A DNA stretch of 64,000 nt from Margaritifera margaritifera (GCA_029931535.1 JAQPZY010001415.1:620001-684000); one strand, 5' to 3'; counted from the first letter of the stretch, positions 10,421 to 31,661 are shown. Translations and numbers: made by a program. Notes: generated from the letters alone by a model not told the origin.

Positions 10421-11812
10421 ATGGAGCAAATTATTCCAGATAAAGCCCTGAGTGCACTGAAAGGCATTGGTCTTTCAGTTGCCTCAGGATGGAGTCTAAG
10501 AGCTCAGGAGAAGAGAACTACTCTTCTATTGATATGGGAAACAGAAAGAATAGAACTACTCTTCTATTGATATGGGAAACAGAAAGAATAGAACTACTCT
10601 TCTATTGATATGGGAAACAGAAAGAAGAGAACTACTCTTCTATTGATATGGGAAACAGAAAGAATAGAACTACTCTTCTATTGATACGGGAAACAGAAAG
10701 AATAGAACTACTCTTCTATTGATATGGGAAACAGAAAGAATAGAAGTAGTAAGAAGAGGTCCCTATAGAAGAACGGGACAGGGAGGACGTCAACAACTAC
10801 AGTGGGGGCGTTTTAGGCAGCCGCCCACCACACAAGAGATACAGCCAATGCCAACTGCACCTCCCGTGGAACCCAGGACAGCTATGACAGAAACACCGCT
10901 ACCTACTATGAGAACAACAACAACAATAACACCAATCATTCCAACCTCAATTGAAGTTAGGAATGAAACTCCTATGCCGGCTGCGACAAGCATTCCGCAG
11001 AAAGGGGCTAGGCAGGAAAAGGAGGAAATAAGTAGGGGACAGCAAAAGCAAAAAGAGGCCCAAAAAGAAATCCCTCAAGAAGCGGAAAAGGGGAAAACAT
11101 CCAGACCAAGCACTGTTTCCACTCCAAAACCGATACCCCAGACCAGGGAAAAGGAAAAAGAGCCAGAAGGGAAACTAGCGGAAGCCTGCAAATCATCATC
11201 ACCCCGTCAGGCACCAAAAGGTAAACAACAAAAACAACACAACAAAAACAAAAACAACATCAACAACAACTACCGAAGCATCAACAACAGCAGCAACATC
11301 AGCAGAAACCGCAACCGGAAGAAGAAAAATGGGTGAACACTCGAAAAAGAGCAAAGAGGGAAAAAGAACTCATCCATGATGCTGACCACTGGCTCATAAA
11401 TCAATATGAGCCACAGGGCGTTCCCAATATGATGGACGATTCGACAGGCCAAACAGCTTGATGTTGCCAGCACGACCTTCGCTCGGCCCTATATGCAGCT
11501 AAGAAATTAAAATCAGGAGAGGAAATACCTGAAAAATTGAGGACAATAGTTCAAAACGCCAAGGAAAATATCAGGAAAATGGGGAGAAATTATATCGAAT
11601 GCCCCATTCCATTAGCGGTTTTGTTGATAAACTGCGCCACTGAGATGTTCAAGTTGCCTGAACCTCCACTCAAGGTCTGGCCATCATTGTACCAGCTAGT
11701 GGTGGCAGACTTGATTGACCCTCCTGAAAAGAGCAAGAACAGAGTAAGACGTAAGTTCGAGCCAAAGGAAGAACTGAGGCCATACCTGATACCGCCGGAA
11801 GATACTGAATAG
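10421..11812 (+). pseudogene. Unit B ORF, broken; unknown protein
   Basis: The ATG at 10421 (MEQIIPDKAL...) lies 83 bases after the leader. It reads 49 codons into a 38-bp minisatellite and stops at 10568-10570. Another frame carries the next part (10719-11336): basic, then Pro/Thr-rich, then Lys/Glu/Gln-rich. A shift in a CAA/CAG-rich tract (about 11225-11310) leads to a third frame (PEEEKWVNTRKRAKREKEL) with one TGA at 11459-11461, then open to 11812 (CPIPLAVLLINC..., RPYLIPPEDTE). The five extra 38-bp copies add 190 nt, which explains the first frame break. I recognise no domain; a gag-like role is only a guess. Confidence 0.45.
10513..10742 (+). repeat. 38-bp minisatellite inside the unit B ORF
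   Basis: Six nearly identical copies of a unit containing CTACTCTTCTATTGATATGG. The unit length is not a multiple of three, so copy number sets the frame of everything downstream. Confidence 0.9.
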
Positions 11813-11814
11813 TC

Positions 11815-12261
11815 CTTTTATGGACGGGCCGAATTGCCTATTGGTTTTCACTTTGGCTTGAAAACCTTTTCGAATATAACTAAATCTCAACACAAATATG
11901 ATCAATTATCCACCGAGTCCAATGATAACTTGACAATATCTGATTAAGATCACAAAAATGAAAGGGTTACTCAAACCTCAAATTTTATTTATCATTTTTT
12001 CGGAAATCATATGTACATTTTGTACACGAAATTTCAAAATTGATAGGATAATAGGAAAATTGATTAAACTGTGTAAATGTGACCGTAATTACAACATGTG
12101 GCTAACACACAATTGGTAATAGGGACAGCCCGACTTAGCTAACTTTGCAGAATTTGATTATGTACGATTCCTGGCGTTACAGTTTCCCGTTACGCTTCGC
12201 GCCCCGCTTGCCTAGTCCGTGCTGCCTGCCACTCCAGACATGAACTACAGTATAACTACTT
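11815..12261 (+). promoter_or_regulatory. Unit B tail and conserved segment upstream of leader C
   Basis: Homologous to 590-1011, including GGGACAGCCCGACTTAGCT at 12123 and the GC-rich part after it. It starts three bases after the end of the unit B ORF. An AT-rich first part (11830-12110) and a GC-rich second part are shared between both copies. Confidence 0.45.
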
Positions 12262-12548
12262 AAGTGCGCTTGCGCACACCTGTATACCTGCAAACATTGT
12301 GGTTCTAGTCCTATATACAGGTATAAATCAAAATTAAAATATACACACCCTCCAATATCGCGCCTTCAATGAACCCCCTTAATTGTGGGGAAACCATGCT
12401 GCGATGGAGGGGTGTATACAGATGCGTTCCTATATGCTTTAACGTGACAGGTGTGTTGTTACAACACATATGTCCCTAATTTAAGTGTGCTTAGCACACA
12501 CCTGGGGGTAAATAGTCGTTCATGCCCGAATGGGCGAACACGACTCTA
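12262..12548 (+). promoter_or_regulatory. Multi-hairpin structured leader, copy C
   Basis: H1 is GTGCGC/GCGCAC (12264-12277) with a 2-base loop. H2 is TATACCTG/CAGGTATA (12283-12290/12318-12325). H3 is at 12345-12415, ACACCC...GGTGT with TCGC/GCGA. H4 is GACAGGTGTGTTG/CAACACATATGTC (12446-12474). H5 is GTGTGC/GCACAC (12485-12499). H7 is AGTCGT/ACGACT (12514-12545) around TGCCC/GGGCG. H6 is missing. Loop bases of H2 and the GGGGAAACCATGC part of H3 are the same as in the other copies. Confidence 0.7.
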
Positions 12549-12613
12549 ATGCAAGAATCATCAATCATCATCACCAGTCGCACCATTCAACGTCAACTGA
12601 AAAGAAGACTAGA

Positions 12614-13234
12614 ATGACAGCCATAGAGAATCTACAGGAAGCCTGGGATGTGATGGTGGGAGTGGAGTCCCTGGTAGAAAGGATGGAGTGTTGTTGGAGA
12701 TATCCAACCACTCTACCCTTTGTCTCCAACCAAGTGGCCGCCCTAAAGAATGCCAGGAGTCTAGTGCATGATGTAATGGTGGAGGAAGCCATGAAGACCT
12801 CCTCGCTACCCTGTCGAGTAGGGCTTCTCAAGAAAGCTCTGGACTTACTGGAAGGGGTGGAGTATTTTCTTCACCAAGTAAAAGAAGATTTGTGGTTGTA
12901 TCCACCCCCCAGTACCGTCAGACGGGAAGCAACAGACCTACTCACAGCCCAAATACTGGTTAGAGAAGTAATGGAGAAGGAGGTCGCCACCATTAAGAAG
13001 GTTTGGGCAGAGGAAAGAATGGAGAAGAAGAAACAACAAGACTTCCATCGCATGAATTTGAACTGGATGAAAATCCAGGACAAGTTCAGGCGAATGGGAC
13101 ACCCCGACTGGATGCCAGAGAAGAAGAAGAAGAACAACAAAATTTCACCTCCCAGGTTTCCTGACCCAATGTTGGAGAAAGTAAACACTCCAACGGCCCT
13201 TTTCAGGGCCAACCATTTTTCAAGAAAAGATTAA
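12614..13234 (+). CDS. Unit C ORF with an internal duplication; unknown protein
   Basis: I take the ATG at 12614 (MTAIENLQEAW) as the start. It lies after the leader, where units A and B also have their ATG; the frame is also open to an ATG at 12530 inside H7. The product is 206 residues, helical and charged. Residues ~6-58 and ~76-130 are a tandem duplication: each has a VE-containing helix, then W(R/L)YPxxxxxV, then an Ala/Leu stretch ending in VxxVMxxE. The C-terminus is Lys-rich (EKKKKNNK). It is uninterrupted, unlike units A and B. I know no family for it; the repeats could be helical hairpins. Function is unknown. Confidence 0.5.
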   Translation: MTAIENLQEAWDVMVGVESLVERMECCWRYPTTLPFVSNQVAALKNARSLVHDVMVEEAMKTSSLPCRVGLLKKALDLLEGVEYFLHQVKEDLWLYPPPSTVRREATDLLTAQILVREVMEKEVATIKKVWAEERMEKKKQQDFHRMNLNWMKIQDKFRRMGHPDWMPEKKKKNNKISPPRFPDPMLEKVNTPTALFRANHFSRKD

Positions 13235-13249
13235 TTTTTCATTATTGTC

Positions 13250-13432
13250 CTATATATATATATGTGTATATGTGTGTGTGTGTGTTTGTCCCTCTCCCAA
13301 TACTTCTGACCCCCACTGCCCCAGAGTGCCCCCACTGCCCCAGAGTGCCCCACTGGCCCAGATCGCCCCCCCCCACTGCCCCAGATCGCCCCCCACTGGC
13401 CCAGATCGCCCCCTGGCCCAGTTACCCCCCTC
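13250..13432. repeat. TA/TG microsatellite and GC-rich minisatellite
   Basis: TA and TG repeats (13250-13286) are followed by about seven variable copies of a C-rich unit such as CCCCACTGCCCCAGA and CTGGCCCAGATCGCCC (13310-13430). Confidence 0.85.
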
Positions 13433-13636
13433 AACTACTTACGTTCCGCTATAATGAGTGAACGCCTAGACTGTTTACACCAAATACTTTCCATGAACCC
13501 AATTTTGTGTGAAATATCCAACGTTTGCCAAAAACCTGTATCTTACAAAGTGGCACAATTTTCAATAGAAACAAATCTGTTTTCAAGAAAATGTTATGTT
13601 AATAAGTAGTCGTGATCATATTGGTTCTGGCAATTC

Positions 13637-13781
13637 GTCGACCCATGCGAAGCCCTCTCGAATCTTCGGATTGTGAGACTTCTCAAGGAATATCTGGATC
13701 TAATGTATCGTCAACCCATGCGATGCCATCTCAAATCTTCCGATCATGAGACTTCTTAGGTGATATGTGGATCCAATGTAC
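13637..13781 (+). repeat. Two-copy direct repeat of about 72 bp
   Basis: Copies start with CGTCGACCCATGCGA (13637) and CGTCAACCCATGCGA (13709). Both end in CTGGAT/GTGGAT...AATGTA. Confidence 0.75.
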
Positions 13782-13904
13782 TAAAGCGACTTTGCACACT
13801 TACTATTAGTAAGGATATCAGAATTAAACAGATGGTAATACCGGGATCAGTTTCATCATTGTTTTCCATGCTAAGTGACGTAACCTGTCATTTAAGGCAG
13901 CCAC

Positions 13905-13988
<84 letters not shown>

Positions 13989-14897
13989 ATTCCAAACATT
14001 TCATTGATTTTTTTATCGACGTACCTTCTCCAGTCATAGTCATTTTTGTAACAAATATGCTGAAATAATATAATGGTGGTTGTCTTTATAAAAACTTTTC
14101 TTCAAATACCAAGAGACACAATCATTATACATGTGACTTGACATATTACTAATAGATACTGTATCTTCTTACCGCATCTACAACATGAAAATGTAACGGA
14201 TATTCGTATACAACCACAGCTGAAGATTAGGGAATATAAGTAAAATTGTTGATGTTTTTACTATGAGATACACTTTGCATGACTACTACGTTGACCGCTT
14301 CATTAACCAGTATAAAATCTATATGCTGTGCACAGCACCTGCGGAGTCAATAATATTACAAATTATCTTCTCTGCACAGTGTAAACGTTCGTGGCCTATA
14401 GATCTAGAACAGTTTTAATTCCGCAGTGGTGGGTTCGCGCCCACACAGAGGTAAAATACTTATCAAAGTCGTATTAAAAAAAATAGAGTTTCGGGATAAA
14501 AAACGAACAGCCACGACAACAGTACAAACAACAACAAAAGTTAAAAAAATAAATAAATAACTCTTGATACTCAAAGGCCGCAGTTAAAAATGAGGATTCG
14601 TATACCGGTTTCAAATTAAAATGGTGCTACCAGTCTTTAAATTTGATTATAAAGATCGTTTTGAAAGAAAACATAAAAGGAACAAAAAACAGGAATAACG
14701 TAGGCAGTTTTATTTGCAAAACGTAACTGATGTGACTCTTCCCTCCGATTAGCACGGGATCCACGGGCTTGTCATTCTCTATAGCAAAAATTCGAAATGA
14801 GACTTGGGTGCCCTGGTGTACAACTGTAATTAAAATACAATGAAACAGAATATAAAAAAATCAAGTGAAATTTCCATATTTAATGGTTATCAAGGTC

Positions 14898-14942
<45 letters not shown>

Positions 14943-15581
14943 TTTAGTGCATTTTAAGAGACTAGCTTATTATATTGACCCTCTACAAATCTAAAATTCT
15001 AAAAGAATAATGAACAGCATGTACAAAACAATAAAATCCAAAAGCAGGTATGAGTGCAATGAAATATCTAACACTAGAGTAAAAAGCAGGTATGAGTGCA
15101 ATGAACTATCTAACACAAGGATAGCAAGCAGGTAACAAGAATGAAATTGTAATTAGTTTACACATCACCACTGACTAAACATGGTTCGTTACTAATCCAT
15201 GATCACCTGATATAAATGAGCAATTTAGAAAGCATTAAATACAGCAAACATGCTAAAATTAAATACTATTACAATACGGTAAATGATGACCAGACATGTT
15301 TATAGGAAGTACGGAAATGATATTACGATACAAACCATACAGACACGTTATTGCAAATCATGACAAGACATGTTATTACAAATCATAGCAAGACATGTTA
15401 TTACAAATCATGACAAGACATATTATTACAAATCATGACAAGATATATTATTACAAATTATGACAATAAATGTTTATAGGCAGTACGTGAATGATATTCA
15501 GTATTGGTAATACCATGCTACAGTGATAATGATGGATGCGAGAAATACTAAGGTTAAAAAATTCACACACCAAAATAAGGC

Positions 15582-15666
<85 letters not shown>

Positions 15667-15985
15667 CTTTTATTTATTTATTTTTGTGTTTGTGGTGGGG
15701 TAGCCTGTTCAGCTTTTCATCCTTACAGAAATAAGTTCCATATCATTGAGCATAGTATACTGACATTTGCGTTTGAATTTTTCAGTATTTGGTTTAGGAA
15801 TCTTTCAGTTACCCTGCCTTGTTTACCGTCATGAAAATGTTTCTGATTTGGCCGCAATAATTCAATAATATATGTCGATGCATCAGCATGGTTTTGTAAA
15901 CAAGGACCTTTTTCGTTTCCTTAAATAATGTTTTACATATATTTTTGCCTATTTAATATCTTAAATAAAGTTCAAGATAGTGTTG
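13782..15985. other. Gene-free stretch with microsatellites and short repeats
   Basis: Contents: (TA)n at about 13907-13985, (AAT)n at 14898-14942, a 2-copy repeat with AAGCAGGTATGAGTGCAATG (15040-15120), about five copies of a 27-bp unit with ACAAATCATGACAAGACAT (15350-15470), and (TA)n at 15584-15664. I see no gene. Confidence 0.7.
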
Positions 15986-18495
15986 GCTGATGGGCATGAA
16001 GGATAATGCTTTCAGCACTTTCTTTATAAATAATTCATGATGGGCATGAAGGATAATGCTTTCAGCACTTCCTATATAAATAATTCATGACGGGCATGAA
16101 GGATAATGCTTTCAAAACTTCCTATATCAATAATTCATGATGGGCATGAAGGATAATGCTTTCAAACTTCCTATATAAATAATTCATGATGGGCATGAAG
16201 GATAATGCTTTCAAAACTTCATACATAAATAATTCATGATGGGCATGAAGGATAATGCTTTCAATACTTCCTATATAAATAATTCATGATGGGCATGAAG
16301 GATAATGCTTTCAACACTTCCTATATAAATAATTCATGATTGGCATGAAGGATAATGCTTTCAACACTTCCTATATAAATAATTCATGATTGGCATGAAG
16401 GATAATGCTTTCAACACTTCCTATATAAATAATTCATGATGGGCATGAAGGATAATGCTTTCAACACTTCCTATATCAATAATTCATGATGGGCATGAAG
16501 GATAATGCTTTCAACACTTCCTATATAAATAATTCATGATTGGCATGAAGGATAATGCTTTCAGCACTTTCTATATAAATAATTCATGATGGACATGAAG
16601 GATAATGCTTTCAACACTTCCTATATAAATAATTCATGATTGGCATGAAGGATAATGCTTTCAGCACTTTCTATATAAATAATTCATGATGGGCATGAAG
16701 GATAATGCTTTCAGCACTTTCTATATAAATAATTCATGATGGACATGAAGGATAATGCTTTCAACACTTCCTATATAAATAATTCATGATTGGCATGAAG
16801 GATAATGCTTTCAGCACTTTCTATATAAATAATTCATGATGGACATGAAGGATAATGCTTTCAACACTTCCTATATAAATAATTCATGATTGGCATGAAG
16901 GATAATGCTTTCAGCACTTTCTATATAAATAATTCATGATGGGCATGAAGGATAATACTTTCAGCACTTTCTATATAAATAATTCATGATGGACATGAAG
17001 GATAATGCTTTCAACACTTCCTATATAAATAATTCATGATGTGAATGAAGGATAATGCTTTCAGCACTTCATATATAAATAATTCATGATGGGCATGAAG
17101 GTTAATGCTTTCAGCACTTTATATATAAATAATTCATGATGGGCATGAAGGATAATGCTTTCAGCACTTTCTATATAAATAATTCATGATGGACATGAAG
17201 GATAATGCTTTCAAAACTTCCTATATCAATAATTCATGATGGGCATGAAGGATAATGCTTTCAAAACTTCTTATATAAATAATTCATGATGGGCATGAAG
17301 GATAATGCTTTCAAAACTTCATATATAAATAATTCGTGATTGGCATGAAGGATAATGCTTTCAACACTTCAGATATAAATAATTCATGATGGGCATGAAG
17401 GATAATGCTTTCAGCACTTTCTATATAAATAATTCATGATGGACATGAAGGATAATGCTTTCAACACTTCCTATATAAATAATTCATGATGGGCATGAAG
17501 GATAATGCTTTCAGCACTTCCTATATAAATAATTCATGATGGGCATGAAGGATAATGCTTTCAGCACTTTCTATATCAATAATTCATGATGGGCATGATG
17601 GATAATGCTTTCAACACTTCCTATATAAATAATTCATGATGGGCATGAAGGATAATGCTTTCAGCACTTCCTATATAAATAATTCATGATGTGCATGAAG
17701 GATAATGCTTTCAGCACTTCAGATATAAATAATTCATAATGGGCATGAAGGATAATGCTTTCAGCACTTCAGATATAAATAATTCTTGATGGGCATGAAG
17801 GATAATGCTTTCAGCACTTCCTATATAAATAATTCATGATGGGCATGAAGGATAATGCTTTCAGCACTTTCTATATAAATAATTCATGATGGACATGAAG
17901 GATAATGCTTTCAACACTTCCTATATAAATAATTCATGATGGGCATGAAGGATAATGCTTTCAGCACTTCCTATATAAATAATTCATGATGGGCATGAAG
18001 GATAATGCTTTCAGCACTTTCTATATCAATAATTCATGATGGGCATGATGGATAATGCTTTCAACACTTCCTATATAAATAATTCATGATGGGCATGAAG
18101 GATAATGCTTTCAGCACTTCCTATATAAGTAATTCATGATGTGCATGAAGGATAATGCTTTCAGCACTTCAGATATAAATAATTCATAATGGGCATGAAG
18201 GATAATGCTTTCAGCACTTCAGATATAAATAATTCTTGATGGGCATGAAGGATAATGCTTTCAGCACTTCCTATATAAATAATTCATGATGGGCATGAAG
18301 GATAATGCTTTCAGCACTTCCCATATAAATAATTCATGATGGGCATGAAGGATAATGCTTTCAGCACTTCCCATTTAAATAATTCATGATGGGCATGAAG
18401 GATAATGCTTTCAGCACTTCCCATATAAATAATTCATGATGGGCATGAAGGATAATGCTTTCAGCACTTCCTATATAAATAATTCATGATGGGCA
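15986..18495. repeat. 50-bp satellite array, about 50 copies
   Basis: The unit contains GGGCATGAAGGATAATGCTT and TATATAAATAATTCATGAT. Copies are in strict 50-bp register. Variants (GGACATG, GTGCATG, AGATATAAAT, AATTCATAAT) recur 450 bp apart near the 3' end, showing a nine-unit higher-order repeat (see findings). There is no ORF and no spacer variation. Confidence 0.95.
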
Positions 18496-18769
18496 AAATA
18501 TAGGCCATGTAGAAGGGTATTATCGTATCTTTTAATCATGTTGTGAAGAGACAATTTCGATGTTAGAGATTTTCAGAAAATGTCTTCATGCTTTTCCAGT
18601 TTTAAGTTTTTGTTGGCATACACATCGACAAGTACTCATTGTTCGCATTCTCAGTAGTTGTATCCCCAATTACCAGATCTAATTAGTTTCTATCGATCTA
18701 AGAAATCTTTCTGATTCGACAATTAGCATAACGTTTATATCTCTTTGATTGGCTAATTAGTATAGACGC

Positions 18770-19250
18770 TGACTCCTTTTTGATGTGTCAGTTAGCATCT
18801 TTATGATGTGCCAATTAGCATAGACGTTGATATATGTTTATTGTACCAATTAGCATAGACGTTGATATATGTTTATTGTATCAATTAAAATAGACGTTGA
18901 TATCTTTTTTATGTGCCAGTTAGCATAGACGTTGATATATGTTTATTGTATCAATTAAAATAGACGTTGATATCTTTTTTATGTGCCAGTTAGCATAGAC
19001 GTTGATATATGTTTATTGTACCAATTTAAATAGACCATGATATCTTTTTTATGTGCCAGTTAGCATAGACGTTGATATCTCTTTGATGTGCCAATTAGCA
19101 TAGACGTTTATATCTTTTTGATGTGCCAATTAACATAGACGTTGATATCGTTTTGATGTACCAATTAACAAAGACGTTGATATCGTTTCGATGTACCAAT
19201 TAACATCGACGTTTATATCTTTTTGATGTACCAATTAGCATAGACGTCGA
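18770..19250. repeat. ~35-bp minisatellite, about 13 copies
   Basis: The unit contains CCAATTAGCATAGACGTTGA followed by TATCTTTTTGATGTG or TATATGTTTATTGTA. Copies diverge. Confidence 0.85.
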
Positions 19251-19540
19251 TTTGTTCGAGGTGTGTGAATGACAGTCATTGTACTTCATTTGATACACAA
19301 TCAAACAACAGAGATCCAAAAGGACCTAAGGATACGAAGATGGAAGAGCATGTGCAAGTATAAAACACAGGAGACTGCTTTGAATGATACTGTATGAGTT
19401 ACTACATATACAAAAGGTGTGAATTATTATGTGCTGTCTTCTGTGATGAAATGCATCGCACTGTTAAGTATGTGTATATCAAAAGAACTACAGTAACTTC
19501 AGTGTTTGCAATTTATATCTAAATTTCTGTATAAAAAATG

Positions 19541-20092
19541 GCATGCTGTACATTATCATATATAACTGAATAGCATGCATGCTGTACATTATCATATATA
19601 ACTGAATAGCATGCATGCTGTACATTATCATATATAACTGAATAGCATGCATGCTGTACATTATCATATATAACTGAATAGCATGCATGCTGTACATTAT
19701 CATATATAACTGAATAGCATGGCATGCTGTACATTATCATATATAACTGAATAGCATGCATGCTGTACATTATCATATATAACTGAATAGCATGCATGCT
19801 GTACATTATCATATACAACTGAATAGCATGCATGCTGTACATTATCATATATAACTGAATAGCATGCATGCTGTACATTATCATATACAACTGAATAGCA
19901 TGCATGCTGTACATTATCATATATAACTGAATAGCATGCATGCTGTACATTATCATATACAACTGAATAGCATGCATGCTGTACATTATCATATACAACT
20001 GAATAGCATGCATGCTGTACATTATCATATATAACTGAATAGCATGCATGCTGTACATTATCATATACAACTGAATAGCATGCATGCCTATG
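19541..20092. repeat. 36-bp minisatellite, about 15 copies
   Basis: The unit includes GCATGCTGTACATTATCAT and ATAACTGAATA, with a palindromic GCATGCATGC at the junction. Only a T/C difference (TATATAAC/TATACAAC) varies between copies. Confidence 0.95.
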
Positions 20093-20915
20093 GGAGATAT
20101 CTAAGTAGTATTATTATGTCGTTCTCATCTTAATTGTGTCACAGAAAAGATTCTTGCATTATACAGTCATGCGTTGTTTATTTGTGTTGGAGAGTAGATA
20201 CGAAAAGAAAATCTGCATATATAAACTGGTAAAAATACTAGGGAAGACGTGCAGAGAATGATGATACGTGGCAAATATTCTTTGAGTTATACTTAAATTA
20301 TAATTGTTTTCTTTCATGTCATCCAGTTACGGGTTTCAACCACATTTATCTATATCAAATTTCACATATAGCTAGAAAAGAAGAGGAGCGGCATGAAAAT
20401 TGATTGTACTTGAAATAAAAAGGGACTCATGTTCCGCAGAAGTAGCGGAGGGGTACGAGAAAAACAAACCCACACACAATAAAACCAAAAATATTTTAAT
20501 GAAGGATTGTCCTCACGCTTATGTCAGATTTCATTGCAATTATCAAAACCTCTAAATAATATCCCCCAAAATTTTGGATATAGCTCTTCTTACGAATTAC
20601 CTCAAAGAATCTTTTACCACACCCCCTCCTGTTACTGTTGGTGGAAGAAAATTCTAAGAATATTGTGCAAAATTTACATAGCGATCTTAATTTTATCAGT
20701 ATATCAAACGGTTTCAAGTCATTTTCTTAAACGATGTGCGAGGATTAGCGCGGCATCAATTACGCATGCACGTACCCACAGAAAGGCAGAATTTCACAGC
20801 GTCTACATTTTCTTCAGAAAACTTAAATACAATGAATGGATTGCTAAGCAATATCCAATTAAGTGTTTTACTCATTTTTGGGGATAACTTATTATTGGCC
20901 TTTTGCAATAACTTT
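20093..20915. other. Gene-free stretch
   Basis: AT-rich sequence without a recognisable gene, lying downstream of the EF-hand gene's proposed poly(A) signal. Confidence 0.4.
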
Positions 20916-20921
20916 TTTATT
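20916..20921 (-). terminator. Candidate poly(A) signal of the EF-hand gene
   Basis: The minus strand reads AATAAA 172 bases after the proposed stop codon at 21093. This distance is ordinary for a 3'UTR. Confidence 0.35.
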
Positions 20922-21092
20922 GCCAATATGACGTTAAAATGTAAATTATAAAGTTTGTTCGGAACTACTGCCACCAACTTCTCACAAAGCCCATCTTGAA
21001 CGAAAGTATAATAAAATAAGAAATCATTGGTTGCAGAGTCATGTAACCTTGAATTCGCCTTCGTAAGTGCAATACCATCTTTCAGAAGTGGG

Positions 21093-30273
<9,181 letters not shown>

Positions 30274-30337
30274 CTGTAAAGTATTTTTATTATTTCTGAG
30301 ACGAGTATTATTATTATCATTATTATTATTATTATTA

Positions 30338-30392
<55 letters not shown>

Positions 30393-30400
30393 CATTATTA

Positions 30401-30438
<38 letters not shown>

Positions 30439-30864
30439 TTAACAAAATTTAACTGATACCTCATACAAACTTTGAATTCAAGATTATCCAAAACATCTGT
30501 GACTTCAATATATAAAGTATTTGCAAATTCAGCCTTATTTAAATAACATGCCGTTTTTAGGACAGTATTAATTACATTCAGGATGTCATGACGTCGTCAC
30601 ATTGTCTATAAGTGGAAATGGGTAGATGGACAATGCCTTTAACATCACGTAGGTCATGTTAGACACTGTACCGAAACTGAAAGTGAATTTCATTTTGGAC
30701 ATATTTATCCTGTGTATGGAAATATGCAAAGAATTGACATTCCAAATAGATACTGATACAGACATATTCTTTTTTTTGTTTTTCTTTAGTGATCTTTTAA
30801 ATATTTCAGATACGGATATTGTTTAAGAAACTTTTCATCTTTGCTTACAACGCTTTCTTTTTTA

Positions 30865-31078
30865 CAGAGGAATACTGGTTTACAGAGGGTTACTATTGTT
30901 TTACAGAGGGATGCTATTGGTTTACAGAAGAATACTGTTGGTTTACAGAGGGATTCTAATATTTTACAGAGGGATACTATTGGTTTACAGAGGAATACTA
31001 TCGGTTTACAGAGGAATACTATAATTTTACACAGGGATACTGCTGGTTTACAGAGGGATACTATTGGTTTACACCAGA
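30865..31078. repeat. 21-bp minisatellite, about 10 copies, intronic
   Basis: The unit is GGTTTACAGAGGGATACTAT with small changes. It is a multiple of three, so a short frame stays open across it. Confidence 0.9.
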
Positions 31079-31554
31079 ACTAATATATTATGTATTTTAA
31101 TTATCTTTTAAGTCATCCAATATTTTGCATCTTCTCCCTCTAATCTCAAACATCTTTCTTATGTAAAACATTTAACTGTAAATGGTTACAAATTTTACAT
31201 ATATTCCATTTTGAAACATTTGATTATACGTACTGTTTAAGATGCATTTGCAATTTAAGATGTTTGCGATGTTGTCTGTTTCACCCATCAGTTTTTGAAA
31301 CCATTTATGTAGACGACCAGTTTACTACCGGCGTCTAAGAATGTATTCCTTAATTTTGTGTATGATCGTGGGCAGTCTTGTCTATTAGCAATAAATATTC
31401 TTATTCAGATTCTGTAAAGGAAATGTTCTAGAGTCACTGGGTATGTGTTGAGTAGTCTAAACCCAAGAATGTTTTTGCTATCATAAGCTGTTCATGATCC
31501 AAAATACATCATAGCTTGCCTTGAACAGAATATTTTTATTTTCATTTTTCTCTC

Positions 31555-31585
<31 letters not shown>

Positions 31586-31621
31586 TTGAGGATAATAATA
31601 ATAATAATAATAAATTTGAGG

Positions 31622-31661
<40 letters not shown>

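Noticed and set aside
13760..14068. ORFs across (TA)n runs here and at 15523-15834 and 21811-22124
   Set aside because: Tyr/Ile repeats come from TA microsatellites; no coding features.
14420..14445. tRNA B-box-like GTGGGTTCGCGCCCAC
   Set aside because: No A box or anticodon arm at the right distance upstream; it could be a SINE scrap.
15986..18495. Regular repeats resembling a CRISPR array
   Set aside because: The whole unit is repeated, with no variable spacers, and the context is a eukaryotic satellite.
19519..20085. 188-residue minus-strand ORF with 12-residue repeats
   Set aside because: A by-product of a 36-bp minisatellite; no unique coding sequence at either end.
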